Source: Luscinia megarhynchos
Lineage: Eukaryota > Chordata > Aves > Passeriformes > Turdidae
Assembly: GCA_034336665.1 (NCBI GenBank)
Contig: CM067569.1
Coordinates: 25,145,320-25,209,319, forward strand
Direction of reading: 5' to 3'
Length of the DNA stretch: 64,000 bases
In this document: positions 24,277 through 35,454 of the stretch, one piece after another
How positions within the stretch are numbered: position 1 is the stretch's first letter
Layout: each line of letters starts with the position of its first letter
Notes under the pieces: model-generated
Databases searched by the model: none
What the model saw: the letters and a program-made list of their open reading frames with translations, nothing else
What the model was told of the DNA's origin: nothing
Position numbers and translations under genes: made by a program

Positions 24277-27200
24277 GGTTAATTGTTCTTATAACAATAA
24301 AACCGCAGGAATGGGCAATGACATGGATCATTTGCTGGATAGTTGTGGCTTGAAATGAAATCAGCCTTACCACTGACCTTTACCTAAGCAAGCTCCTTTC
24401 CCTTCCAAAAGCCTGCATTCCAAGCTTACCTGTAAGATAAAAATGAACAGTCCCTGTTAAAATGCTGGCTTGGTAGTGCAGCACAGCAAATGGCAACCTT
24501 GAAAGTTCTCAACATAATCAGCATACTATTTCATAGCACACATCATGCTGTCCCACTTATCACCCAAACAAAATTTAGTAAAATCAAGAACAGGATACAA
24601 AATACCTTAAAATTATGCTTTTTATTAATTTAGCAAAGTTAAATAACTAAAAAGTTTTTAGGTTTTACCCCCTACACAATCATTCTACACTTAAGTTTGT
24701 TTGACAGTTTATACCGTGGAAAAAAATTACAGTGGTTGTGAACAAAGTGGGTGTGGGGAAAAATGTTTGAAAGAAAGTACACTTAAGCACATTACTAGCA
24801 GAAGACAATATAGATATTCTGTGATTTTTTTTTTTAACTTGGGCAAAAAAATTTCCTCAAACCAATTACAATTTGACAGACTTTATCTAACCAAACATTC
24901 AGGCACTACCTAAACAATATCTGTATAAACTTTTAGTTCTATGTTGGTTTTCTAAACCAGTCACGAGGAAGGGTTATGGAGTATTAATTTGCTTCTAGGA
25001 AGAAAGGCTGATCATGGTTTAGTTATGAATTTTACTGGAAGTCTTCCACATTCCCATTAAAGGGACATAAACCCATATATTTTTGGAAATGGACTTGCAG
25101 AAGGGATGCTGTGGGCTTGAAATGTCCCTTGCTAAGTTAGTAAAACATCTTTTCTATTGCATTTCTCCATGACCTTCACCCTTATCAGGTTAAGGCATTA
25201 TTTAGAGTTGTTTATTTCAGATACTCTATGATTGTGCATTGGATACTTTGTTACATTGCTTTTCTTTCAAGCTGTTGTGATCAAGTTATGTAAAAATGGT
25301 AGATATCAACATGATATGCCCATGAGACATGAGCATAACCTCTCAAAGTTCTCCAAGAATTAAACAAACTATGCATTGAAAATATGAAATACAGTTTGTG
25401 GCCCTTCCTAGGTTGATGTATAAAGACCAAGAACAAATATTATCACAAAATACAGAAAATGCAGTGTTGAAACTCAGTTTGATAGTAACACATTGGTGTT
25501 TTGCTCTAGCAGAAGAAAGTTACAAATAGCTCAGTGTAATAAGAGGATTAAGAGCTCAACTCTAAGGCTGTGGTTAGAGAGTGTGGCTGTAGCTCTGCTA
25601 GATTAGAAGTTTACTGTGCCTAGCTACTCATTACAACCTTGCCACCAGGAGTTGGAACCATGGCTTGCTGGCATATGTATTTGATTCCTAGCCAAGTTCT
25701 GTCTAAAGGACTCACATTGGCATCAACACTTCTAATACCAGGGTTAGTTTTGGTTTTATAACATGGATGTTCTTTAGCAAAAGAGGTCATGGAATTTTTC
25801 TCCCAGATTTTAAATATTAAATATTAATAGCAGCTCATCTTCTACTGCGAAGCTCAAATTTGTTCCAGAAAGACCAGTTTTCTGCTTTAGAGCTTGGACA
25901 AATACTTCTGAGTAACAGCTAAATCAACAGGTTATTTTGAACCTTAACAACAGCTCACCTCCAATGCTTACATGAAAAGTATTTACATCAGATTTTTCTA
26001 GCTGCATACAACCACCTAGGTTGTATTAACAACACAAGCAGTCTTGTCTTTACTCATGACTTCTATAAACTCTAAGATGTGTAGCTACTCTTGAAGTCCA
26101 GTGGGAAATTAAACGTGCCAGTTTTATCACAACTTGTAAGAGAAATAGCCTAAAAACCTGTTGAATGCCTGGATTTTAGTAGAAATACACAGTAGTTGCA
26201 GGTGATTAACCAGGATCATTGCAGAATGACTGTTTTCCTCTGATGTCCTGATTTTACAGAAGTGCAATTACTGCTTTTTCAGGGCTATCTTTGTGGGTAA
26301 TTTGGGATGTTCAAGAGCCTGGTTTTGCTTGTAGAGCCTGAGGCTTGATCACTATTCTAGTGGTTTGAATAATCATTGAAAATAACTTTTTTTCAGTGTC
26401 CTACCTAATACAAGAATATGAAAAAATCAGAGGAACTTTATTTGTAGCACTGCAGTAAACAGGAGACAGACAAACTATAGACCAGAGATTCTATTTTTCT
26501 TATACTTAGTAATTACCCTTACCTGACACAAGGATATTTAAAGACTGAAGGACAGTAGGAGTACTGATGACCTCATCTGCACTTTCCAAATGCCTTGGTT
26601 ATCTTTTGTCTTGTAAATGGTAGGCTTTTCTGTGATTCAGTGTTTATTAGGCTATAGCAAAAGAGATTTGCTGTAAGAATCTGTATACCCGCTGAAAAGA
26701 CTTACTAATTCTTTCTTCCTGTTCCTGTCCAGATGGAGGGTATTGCACCAATCTCTGGTGTCCCACTGTGAACTTCTTATGTGAATGAACTAATTTCAAA
26801 AGACCTGTATTTCCTTTGGTTTCTTCTGTGACTACTGCACCCTGATCTTAGCTAAGATAAACCTGAGATTCTGTGTCTAGGCTGGCTGGTGTGTTTATTT
26901 CCTGAGACTCAGGATGAGGTTGAGAGCACCCGTACATGTCACTGGACAGCCTCCAAACAACAGGCAGCTTCTGCCTGCCCTAGTGGGGACCTATGTCACT
27001 CTGCTTCTCTGTGGCTTTGCCTTTAGTGGCATGTAGGTGAAAAGTTCAAGCTGTAATTTTTTTTTTATATATCTACATCTTATCTTATTGGCTTGATATC
27101 GAAAGTCTTAATTAGTCTGGAAGTCCTTTTACAGACCTAGGGCCTAAATCCCACCACTGTCTTTCCTTGTTGCCTTAGAGATCTCTGTTTCCTCATAGAA

Positions 27201-27592
27201 AAGACAGTTTCTTTAATATAAGCCATTTGTTCTAACAAAGCCCTTGGTCTAAGGCTGATCTATAGAAGCATGACCCAACAAGAAAAACTCCTGAAATAAC
27301 ACACAGCTTTGTCATTGTGTACATGAATTGAAAGTTTCATAATACTAGATCATGTTTTAGCATAGCTACCAATACAGCACATTCTGACTTACAGGCATGC
27401 CAGGGAAATGTAATTAACTGATGTACAAGCAGTTTACAGACTGATTCTCCTCCTTCACTGCTATAAAACTGAGTTATGAAGGCAGGAGGAGAAGGGCTGA
27501 ATGTTGTTTTTAGGAGCACTGTTCAAAACCTGGGAATTTGGAGATTAAATATTGGTGTCTGTTGCTTTGTGAAGTGTGTGTGTGTATATGTT

Positions 27593-27638
27593 AGAGGAAA
27601 AATACATGAATTTTTTTTAAGAGGAAAAATACATGAAT
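27593..27638. repeat. 19-bp direct repeat separated by a T run
   Basis: AGAGGAAAAATACATGAAT occurs at 27593-27611 and again at 27620-27638, separated by eight bases (TTTTTTTA). Both copies are identical, which suggests a local duplication. Confidence 0.9.
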
Positions 27639-29126
27639 AACGTGAATAGGTGCATGGGAAAAAATCAACTATAGTAGATCAATCTTAATATGATTTTATT
27701 AAGTAGGAAAACCAGAAAACCAAAGAAGTCAAATTCCTATTCAGCTTCCCTTCCAAAATTGCACTTCTTTTCTGAAGCAATGAAGGCCGAGGTGTTCTAA
27801 TAAAGACGAAGTAATTGTTGCTGCAACTCCCTTAATACAGCACAGTAGCTTTTCAAGAAAGGCAAGACTTTTCTGGAGGTGTGGGTGGGGAAGGTAAGAT
27901 TCCAGTATTTTCATGGCACCGTTTATATTTCTTTGAATTCTGTGTCTTTTAGATGTGTGCATGCATTCAAAGGATTTTGCTGCTTTGTAAAGTAGGAGAG
28001 TATTCCTGGCAGATTTTGCTGCATTTTTTGCAACATTTTTACAATAGGAACAAATGACATTAGAGTCACTTTTGAGATGAACTGCTTATTATTCTCGCCT
28101 GGTGCCTTGTCATGGACTCCTGCAAGGGCAAAAGAATAAATAGATATTTTCATTTTGTGATAGGTAGTGGTTTTTGCCTCCTCAGTAATATTGGCTGCCC
28201 TGAAATTGTGAAGGCCAACTGCCAGGTTGTTAGAGGTGCAATATGCAGAAGTATCATTAAGAAAAAGTTAATTTTATGTGCTTACCATGGAAACAAAAAT
28301 AATGGAGCTGCCATTCTACCAATTGGCAAGTGTTGTCAGCTTGGTCCACAACCATGGTAAAATTCAGAAGAAAGGAGTCTTGACAGCCTGTAGAAAATCT
28401 GGGTTTTAATTATACAATGATTGCTGACAATTTGACAAAAGAAATTGCAAATAATTTTTTTTGCTCATAATGTTTTTCTAAAGATTACTGTGTTAGCATG
28501 GCAATACATATATTCTAATGCTGACTGACTTTTTAAAAAATGACAAAGTCACTTCAGCATATTATGTTTGGTGTTCACAGAGACCTGACCCACACTAATT
28601 AAGGAGAAAAAGCAGAGATATTGTTTCATGTATTTTCTAGAAAAAAGCAGCCACAAATTCTTAATCCTTCCAAATTCCCCTTATCTTTCAAGCAGTCTGG
28701 TAATGCTTAGGTTATTTTTTTTATTGCTGCTAAGACTTTAGTGCTTTTTATAATCCATTTGATTTATAAAAGGATATGTGTAGGTAAAAGCATAACTACC
28801 ACAATTTTGGTCAAAAAGACTCAAATTATTTTCCTTGCAGCTGCCTGAGCCCATGCCATTCTGACATGTGCGATGCACCATGGTGCAATAGGCTCTGTTT
28901 TGCAGAACTTGCTGTCCCCTGTGGCTCTCTGGCAGCACAGGGCTGCTGCCGTGCTCTGCTGCAGGAGCAGAGTGATAACGAAAGGCCATTTTGTCTGGTT
29001 ATTTGGACTGTGGTGAAAAACAGTGTTTGGTGGAATGTTGACACACCAGTACCACCAAAAGGGTTATGTTCATTCTCCTCAGCTACTGTTGTGTTATAGA
29101 CCAGACTATTCCGTCATTGCTTCTAC

Positions 29127-29135
<9 letters not shown>

Positions 29136-29163
<28 letters not shown>
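29136..29163. repeat. Poly(T) run of 28, followed by AG
   Basis: A 28-base T run ends directly in AGGTG, so it resembles an ideal polypyrimidine tract and 3' splice site about 350 bp upstream of the PRXL2A island. It may equally be the poly(A) tail of a minus-strand insertion. Length in the assembly may be unreliable. Confidence 0.9.
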
Positions 29164-29499
29164 AGGTGCCAGGCTAACAGGAGACCTCAGGAAATAGTCC
29201 CAAGGCAGTGATAGACGAGTCCTCTTGCGTTTGTGGTTGGAGTGGTGCCTAATGACCACAAGCATCTGAAGAGCGTGTTTGTTAAACGACGTTGTGACAT
29301 GTTATTGGCTGCCTTATCTGAGCAAGTATAATCTTGAATGCAATATATATGCAAACATTTTAAGTGCCCCATTAATCAGATTAGTTGAATGATAAGCTCA
29401 CTACATTCTTGGACTCAGGTCGTAATGGGTTGGGCGCTTTTTTTGCCTTGCATATTTAAGCACTGTATCCCGTAATATATTTAGTTTCTTTCTTTGCTT

Positions 29500-30170
29500 A
29501 GCCAGAAGCTACAGTAGCCCCCGAGAGGGGACAATGGCTTCCGAGAGGGAGCAGCAGAAGGCTTCCACCCGTTCCAGCCGCTAACGGCGGGGCTAATCCC
29601 GCCGGGCCCAAGGGCACCGATCGCGGCCGGCGGCGGGGCGTGCGCGGAGAGCGCCGGGGGCGGTGCCGCGGGCCCGGAGCGGCGGCGCCGTGAGTGCGGG
29701 GCCCGCTGTGAGTGCGGGGTGCGCCGTGAGTGCGGGGCCGAGGGGCGGCGGGGCCCGCTGTGAGTGCGGGGCCGAGGGGCGGCGGGGTGCGCTGTGAGTG
29801 CGGGTGCGGGGCCGCGTGTGGTGCGGCGCGTCGGGGGTGGGCGGGACAGCGGAGCCGCGGAGCCGCGGAGCGGGCGGGCGGGAGGGCCACGGGACCGCGT
29901 TTGTGCCGCCCGGCCCGTCCCCCCTCGGGCTGTCCCCTCCCGGCGCTGCTCTGTCCCTCCCCGCTGGTCCCCGGCCCGGCTCCGCGCTGCGGCGGGGCTG
30001 AGCCCGCGGCGATCGCCGGCTGCTGAGCGCCGGGGGGGGCGGCCGGGGACCCCCGCGGCTCTCGCCACCGGACCCCTGCTGCCCAGCCCGAGCTGTCCAG
30101 GTTGGAAATCCTGCTTATGCCTGCCCTCGCGCTGCTTGCTAAGCAAACTTACCCGTGTGTGAGTAGGCAC
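29500..30170 (+). promoter_or_regulatory. CpG-island promoter and noncoding first exon region of PRXL2A
   Basis: A CpG-dense block with many GGGGCGG-type boxes begins near 29500 and fades near 30170. It is the only large island upstream of PRXL2A, whose first coding exon starts with an acceptor at 35451-35452, so an upstream 5' UTR exon is required. A good donor (CCGTGT then gtgagtagg) is at 30158/30159. An ATG at 30117 is open for 14 codons up to that donor, which either makes an upstream ORF or an alternative N-terminus. Exact start sites are not readable. Confidence 0.65.
29690..29815. repeat. Short GC-rich minisatellite with GTGAGTGCGGG units
   Basis: The phrase GTGAGTGCGGG occurs five times (about 29690, 29708, 29726, 29760 and 29794), separated by GC-rich spacers such as GCCGAGGGGCGGCGGGG. 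Each copy holds GTGAGT, a consensus 5' splice site on the PRXL2A strand, inside that gene's CpG island. Confidence 0.85.
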
Positions 30171-31319
30171 AGCAGGATCCGTGAAGGACGAGGAGGCTCC
30201 GTGCCTCGTTTCTCATTTCATTCGTGATGCGCTGCTTGGGTCTTAGGTGCAATGGCTCAGCTCAGGAAATCAATCCACCTTTGAGGTGCTAGAAGGACCA
30301 GCTTGGAACCTCCCAGCCTTTTATAACCACAGGGGCACTGTTCCCATCAGACCTGCTTCATAGCAGGCGAAGAAAGGGGAAACAAGGTTGTAGGGAAATG
30401 ATTCTGCACTGGGTGTATGGCAATGTGTTACAGCCTCGTTTATGCATAGAGCCCCTCTGCCCTATGGGGTGGAGTTGAAAAGTGTCCATTTTCTTGTGTC
30501 TTTGCTTTTAGTAACAATTTTGCTGTTATGAATTTTATAGCATGAGAAAGTTAAATTATAAGCAAGGCCTAAGAACACCAAAAAAAAAGTGGAAAAATTT
30601 TAATTTAAGCTTGAATCTGCAGGACTTAGAATTCTTGGATCTACAGGGTGGGAATACTTGCTGCCTAGCACCTGCTGTGCTTTCAGTAATGCTGACTTGT
30701 ATTATTAGTGGGTCTGTCTGCAGACTGACACAGGGTGCAGCTTTCCTGCTCTGGATCACCAGCAGACCAAGCAGTGAGTTCATCCAGTGTATTATCTCCA
30801 GATAGGTACATTTTGCAGTTCTGTGCTCCACAGAGTATCTCACATCTCCATGGTATCCATTCACTGATTGATCAGAGATCTGAATTTTTCCATACACAGT
30901 GTCTAGCTGCCTGTTCCCTCTCCAACAGAGCTGGAAGATTTCCAGAGTGGTTTGCCAGAGCTCTTTGCTCTCCCTTGCTCAAAAGAAAAGGCTTATTGAA
31001 ATGTTTGGTTTCTTAAAACAGTCTGAGAATGGGGGCAACAACTAACTTCCTTTCAAAGTAAGGAGTATGGTTTGCTTGCTTGACACAGCAACATTTTCTA
31101 CAGCTACAGCCAAGAGCACAGAATTCAGTAGTGAACCATGCACGGATTGGGAAGAAACCTAAAAAGATGATTGTTATTCTTGACACAATGTGTGGTTTGT
31201 TAGGTCCTTACAATGGTAAAAAGAAAGGAAAATAATCCCTTGTGTTTGAAAATTACGTTTATGCCACAAGAAATGCTAGGAGCATTGCATACATGCTGTG
31301 CATTGATTTTGGTGTTTAC

Positions 31320-31400
31320 AGGCCAATTTAAGTTGGAAGAGTCTTCCTAGGTTTCTCCAGTCAGATCCCTGCTTCAAGCAGGGCTAAGTTGGAAGGTCTG
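31320..31400 (-). mobile_element. CR1 LINE 3'-tail relic
   Basis: The order 'aagttggaagagtcttcctagg', 'tctccagtcagatccctgcttcaagcagggct' matches the reverse complement of the CR1 tail (in CR1: a GCAGGG...CCCTGC hairpin, then a 'ccagaggtcccttccaac' type end). It is a short old fragment in the first intron of PRXL2A. Confidence 0.5.
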
Positions 31401-32629
31401 TCAGGATGCTGTATTTTGTAATCCTTAATGCTATTTAAATGCTCATGAAACCTTGATGAGCATGTTACCAGGTTATTGTGAATTGTAAATTTTCTTTATA
31501 GGAGTTAGCTTACAAAGGTATTTGTAATAATGACGCATGGTGGGGGGGCAATGTCTCATAAAAAATCAGCTCAACTTGTTTGGGATACGCAAGTTCTGAC
31601 AAAGCTCTGAAACATTTTTAGGCTTGATATGGAACATCTTGGGTAAGCTGGAGTGGGAGAGAAAGGAAGAACAAGCAATGGTCAAAGCCGCCTTAGGCTA
31701 GAGAGTATTTGCTAGTGCAGTCCAGCTTGGTCCAACAAATGGTCCAAGGCCATTTTCTTTTTAGGAAAAGTATGTAAGGAAATCCGTTTGCTACTCTGAG
31801 TCTTATTTGCATCTTGAAAACAGAGTCTTTCTTCTTTTTTTTTTTTGTTTTTGTTTTTTGGATCCAGCTGCAATGGGTCTTGTTTACACTGTTAAAATAA
31901 ATGTTTAAGGATAGCTGTACTCTGACAATTTTTTCTTTGCTTGTGGGTGGGAGGGAAATGAGACATCTAGAAAACAACGTTTTAACTGGTCTTGACAAAA
32001 GTGAAGACCATCTACTGGCACTTAAAACAGGATTAAGATTAAGCTTGTTTAAATTCTGGTTAACTGAGTACTGACGGGGCATGCTGTTTTGTAGATCTTG
32101 CAGAAAGACTTTTCCTTTTTTTTTCTTTGGACTGTACTGTTTAAAGAGGAGTGTTCATTATTTTCTAGAAATTTTAACTGTTGAGAGATGGAAGATTTGA
32201 TAGTCTCAGAGAAAATGAGACTTTTTAGCAAAGGGATGTTGCCATTAAAGCAGGTAACTGACCTCTGGTACAGCCACAATACTAATAATATTTTCCCTAA
32301 CATTGTGCATTGTGATGACCTTTCAATTTTTTCCAGGATTGTTTGTATTATTTTGGCATATGGCGTGCAAGTGAAGGGGTTAGATGTAGAATAGGCTGAA
32401 AGACAGGGAAAACGTTACTGGTAAAAACGCTCAGTTCTACAGAGGAGCATGGCTTAGCATGCAGATCTAAAAGTTTTGAGCTGTGTTCCCAGCTTCAGAA
32501 AAGCTTTCTGCAATTCCTATTCCCGTACCTGCCCACCCATGAAAAGGGTAACCATGTGTTCTGTTTAAAAAAAGGGTTGAATGATGAAGATGGCTGTGAT
32601 GGCTCTTTCCCTGGGTTTTGTCGCTGCAG

Positions 32630-32771
32630 GGTGGCGGGGCAGGGCTGGCAGTGGGAGGGCAGGGGCTGCGCACCGGGCTCCTCCCAGCGCTGCCGCTCGC
32701 CCTGCGCTTCGCTGCTCTGCTGCCCTGCCTGCGCACCCGCTGCTGGCCGGGCTCAGCCCGCATGGGTTCCG
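32630..32771 (+). other. Candidate upstream exon of PRXL2A, GC-rich and open
   Basis: A GC-rich 142-bp block is bounded by a plausible acceptor (gggttttgtcgctgcag, with AG at 32628-32629) and a consensus donor (TTCCG then gtgagt, at 32771/32772). Read from its first base it is open for 47 codons plus one base. If joined to the acceptor at 35453 it is in frame with the PRXL2A ATG: an internal ATG at 32762 gives MGSE before MSFLP. If the exon ending at 30158 were joined upstream, the frame would be open back to ATG 30117. It could also be a second promoter island with no exon. This is inference from splice signals only. Confidence 0.35.
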
Positions 32772-35454
32772 GTGAGTGCTGCCCCTGCTCAGGGCTTGCG
32801 GGATGCTCTTCTGTCTCTTCTCATGGATCGTGGCTCGTGGGATGCTTTCTTGTGTCTCCTTGTTGCTGCTCGGTGGTTAAAAACTTGATCACAGGGCGGT
32901 TGTGTTTGTATTTCAAGGTAGGGGGGAGGGTTGTCAAGTTTGTGAAGTCCTTTTGAGCTTCAGATTTCCGTAATAAACAGCAGCTAACCAGAAATGAAGC
33001 TGCTAGTTGTAAATGCTCAGCTGTTTTCCAGACAGACTCGGCACTTGGGGTTCAATGACATGAGGCGTCAGGGCTCAGCCTGGCTCGTTAGCAAATGTTT
33101 TAATAATCCTGCCTGCTGCTTCCCATGCATATTTTTCAAAGTGGGTCATTATAGTGTTTGCTTAGCAGGGGAGGAGTTTAGGTACCACCCTGCAAAGCTG
33201 CATCTTCCTTTTTTCTGTTTATATAAAAGCAAAAAATTTCCCCTATTTGAATAAGGTTGGGGGTTTTGTCACTGTATGGAGACCAGAGCCCAACTAAACT
33301 GAAGAGTTGTGTTGACTACACTTAATGATCTTCTGGATCAATAACTACTGATTGGAAGCTGACTTTTAGAGATGCTGTTTATGCAAATAAAAATGAAAAG
33401 CTATGTGAGAACTGCTCATTAATCACTTGCCACAAATTTTGTAACATTTTTGTACACAAATTATGCGCACGAGGGATTAATACTTGGGTCCTCCTCCACT
33501 GCCTGTAACTCTAAATTTTGAAAAACACCCACTTTTTGACCTGAGGAGATTGAAATCCAAACAGTTGGATAATCAGACTCTAGGAGGGAGCAGGGCTTTA
33601 GCCTTTTGGGTATGCCACAGAGATTTTAAATCCTAACACAAGGATATTGCTGCATTACATACTTTGGAGATACATTTGCATCATTCCAAAGGCTGGGGTC
33701 AGGATGGTCTCTCATAGGTGTCAGAGGCAGATACCAAGAAATGTCATTACAATGTGACTTCGTGGTTGAAAGAAGTATGTAAAGAAAGCAGATACGGTCA
33801 AGGAAGTTTTGCCTTGGTTAGAAATAAGTGGTGAAATAGGATAGGATCTGTTCTCTTATCTGCATGATGTTTGTGTAAACTGGCCTTGTTTCTTGCTCAG
33901 GATCATGGATTACTTACGTTTTTAGATACCATGATACTGGCTCCCTTGAAACCAAGTACACTGTTAAAAGAACTGTGATTTTTTTTTTCCCTCCTCCTTT
34001 GTTTCTCAATGTTGCATTTGTTTATCAGTAGTATTCTGAGCTGGGTTTAAGGACAGAAAAGGGTTTTCTCACAGAAAATTCTGGGCACAAAAGTGAGGAG
34101 CTACTCCTACTTGGTTCTGAATTCTGGCAACAGCTGGCTGTGGGGATAAAGATCATGTGTATGTCTGGTTTATTGCCAGTCACAGTTCAAAAGAGTAATT
34201 AATATTTTCTTATATTTATTGGGATGGGAACCTCACCCATACAAAAGTATATACAGACAGCAATATTTACCAAAATATTCTATCAGGAAATAGGGTTTTT
34301 GTTGAAAAAAATTAGATTCTCCGTAATGTGTAATGCTACAGTTATGTGAGTGCAAATATGCAGCGGTTGTGATGTAAGTGTGCAGTGACTTCCTATGCTG
34401 CCAAAGCTCCAGTGACTCTTGTACCAGTTATTACTCAGAGCTGGATCTTGAACTTTGTCCATGAGGCAGGGCCTGTTGTGATTTCCAGCATCCTCATGAA
34501 CTGATACTGCCTCTCTGGAAGCCCTTTCCAGGCTTGTGAAACACTTGCAAGGGTCAGGATTAGGCTGTGGGGGTTTGTGGATGGAAGGTGGTTAAACAAA
34601 ACTGCCTTCTAACTTGAGCCACCAGTTTTAAACCACAAGCAGGGTTTGTACTTCAGCACTGGAATATTTGTATGTAATGGTTCCCATATCAGCATATTCC
34701 AGCTGGTGGATGTGAGTTTAGGCTGTTTGTTCCTGCTGCTCTTTCTCCTTTAGCAAGAGTGGCAGTGAGTTAGCATAGGGGTGCTGTCCTGGGCATGTTT
34801 GTAATGCTGGATCACTGAGTAATAACATGGTTGCAAGTCTACATTTTTCTGTCTGCAGGCATGAGTTCTAAGTTTGGCTTTGTGCCTGCTTTGGTTCTCA
34901 GTGGGGAACTGTAAGGAATGGGAAAGGTTACCAATTATGATGAACCAGATATAGAAGGTTTAAATTTGTTTTATTTTCAAGTCTTCTGTAGTGTGTTTGT
35001 AAAGTTCACTGTTTAATATAGATTAGTGTGTGTAAAACATTTAACCTACAAATGCTTCTCTTTTTTGAAAGAAACTGCTGTCTTACTGTAATTATTTAGG
35101 TTACTGGTAATGTACAGGTGATATTGGTAGAGGCTCTTTATTACACACATACACTTTGATTATCTTTCTCCTCCTCATTGCATCTGAGCACTTAGGTATT
35201 AATGATTCTGTCTAGTGGCAGGGAAGGATAAGAACATCTTAATGTTAATATCTAGTTTTGAAGTAGGTCAGGCACAGAACTGGAATGTAATCTCTATCTT
35301 TTAAAACCAATTTCTGTACATTAATAAACATACACATCATCTCCATTAAACCAAAAATATCTGCATGAGCTTTTAGTTGTCTTAATCCAATTCCTCCTCC
35401 TCTGGAATCATTGATTTCCAGTGTCAGAGCTGTTCTTTCTTTCTCTTCCCAGAA

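Larger units (their letters stand above)
22740..29480. other. Intergenic DNA between EXOSC3 and PRXL2A
   Basis: I find no exon set here. The stretch is moderately AT-rich with simple runs: 18 T at 24259-24276, TAG repeats near 23311, and a short TG repeat near 27577. A motif resembling a worn CR1 tail occurs near 23145 (aatcacagggtggtt), but it is too short to call. In mammals DYDC2 lies between DYDC1 and PRXL2A. I saw no DPY30 motif (DPIEYLA type) in this stretch. Confidence 0.5.

Noticed and set aside
29481..30170. Long open frames (up to 229 residues) in the PRXL2A island
   Set aside because: Same GC effect, with a repeat-driven His/Ser/Arg/Pro pattern on the minus strand. No homology pattern that I recognise.
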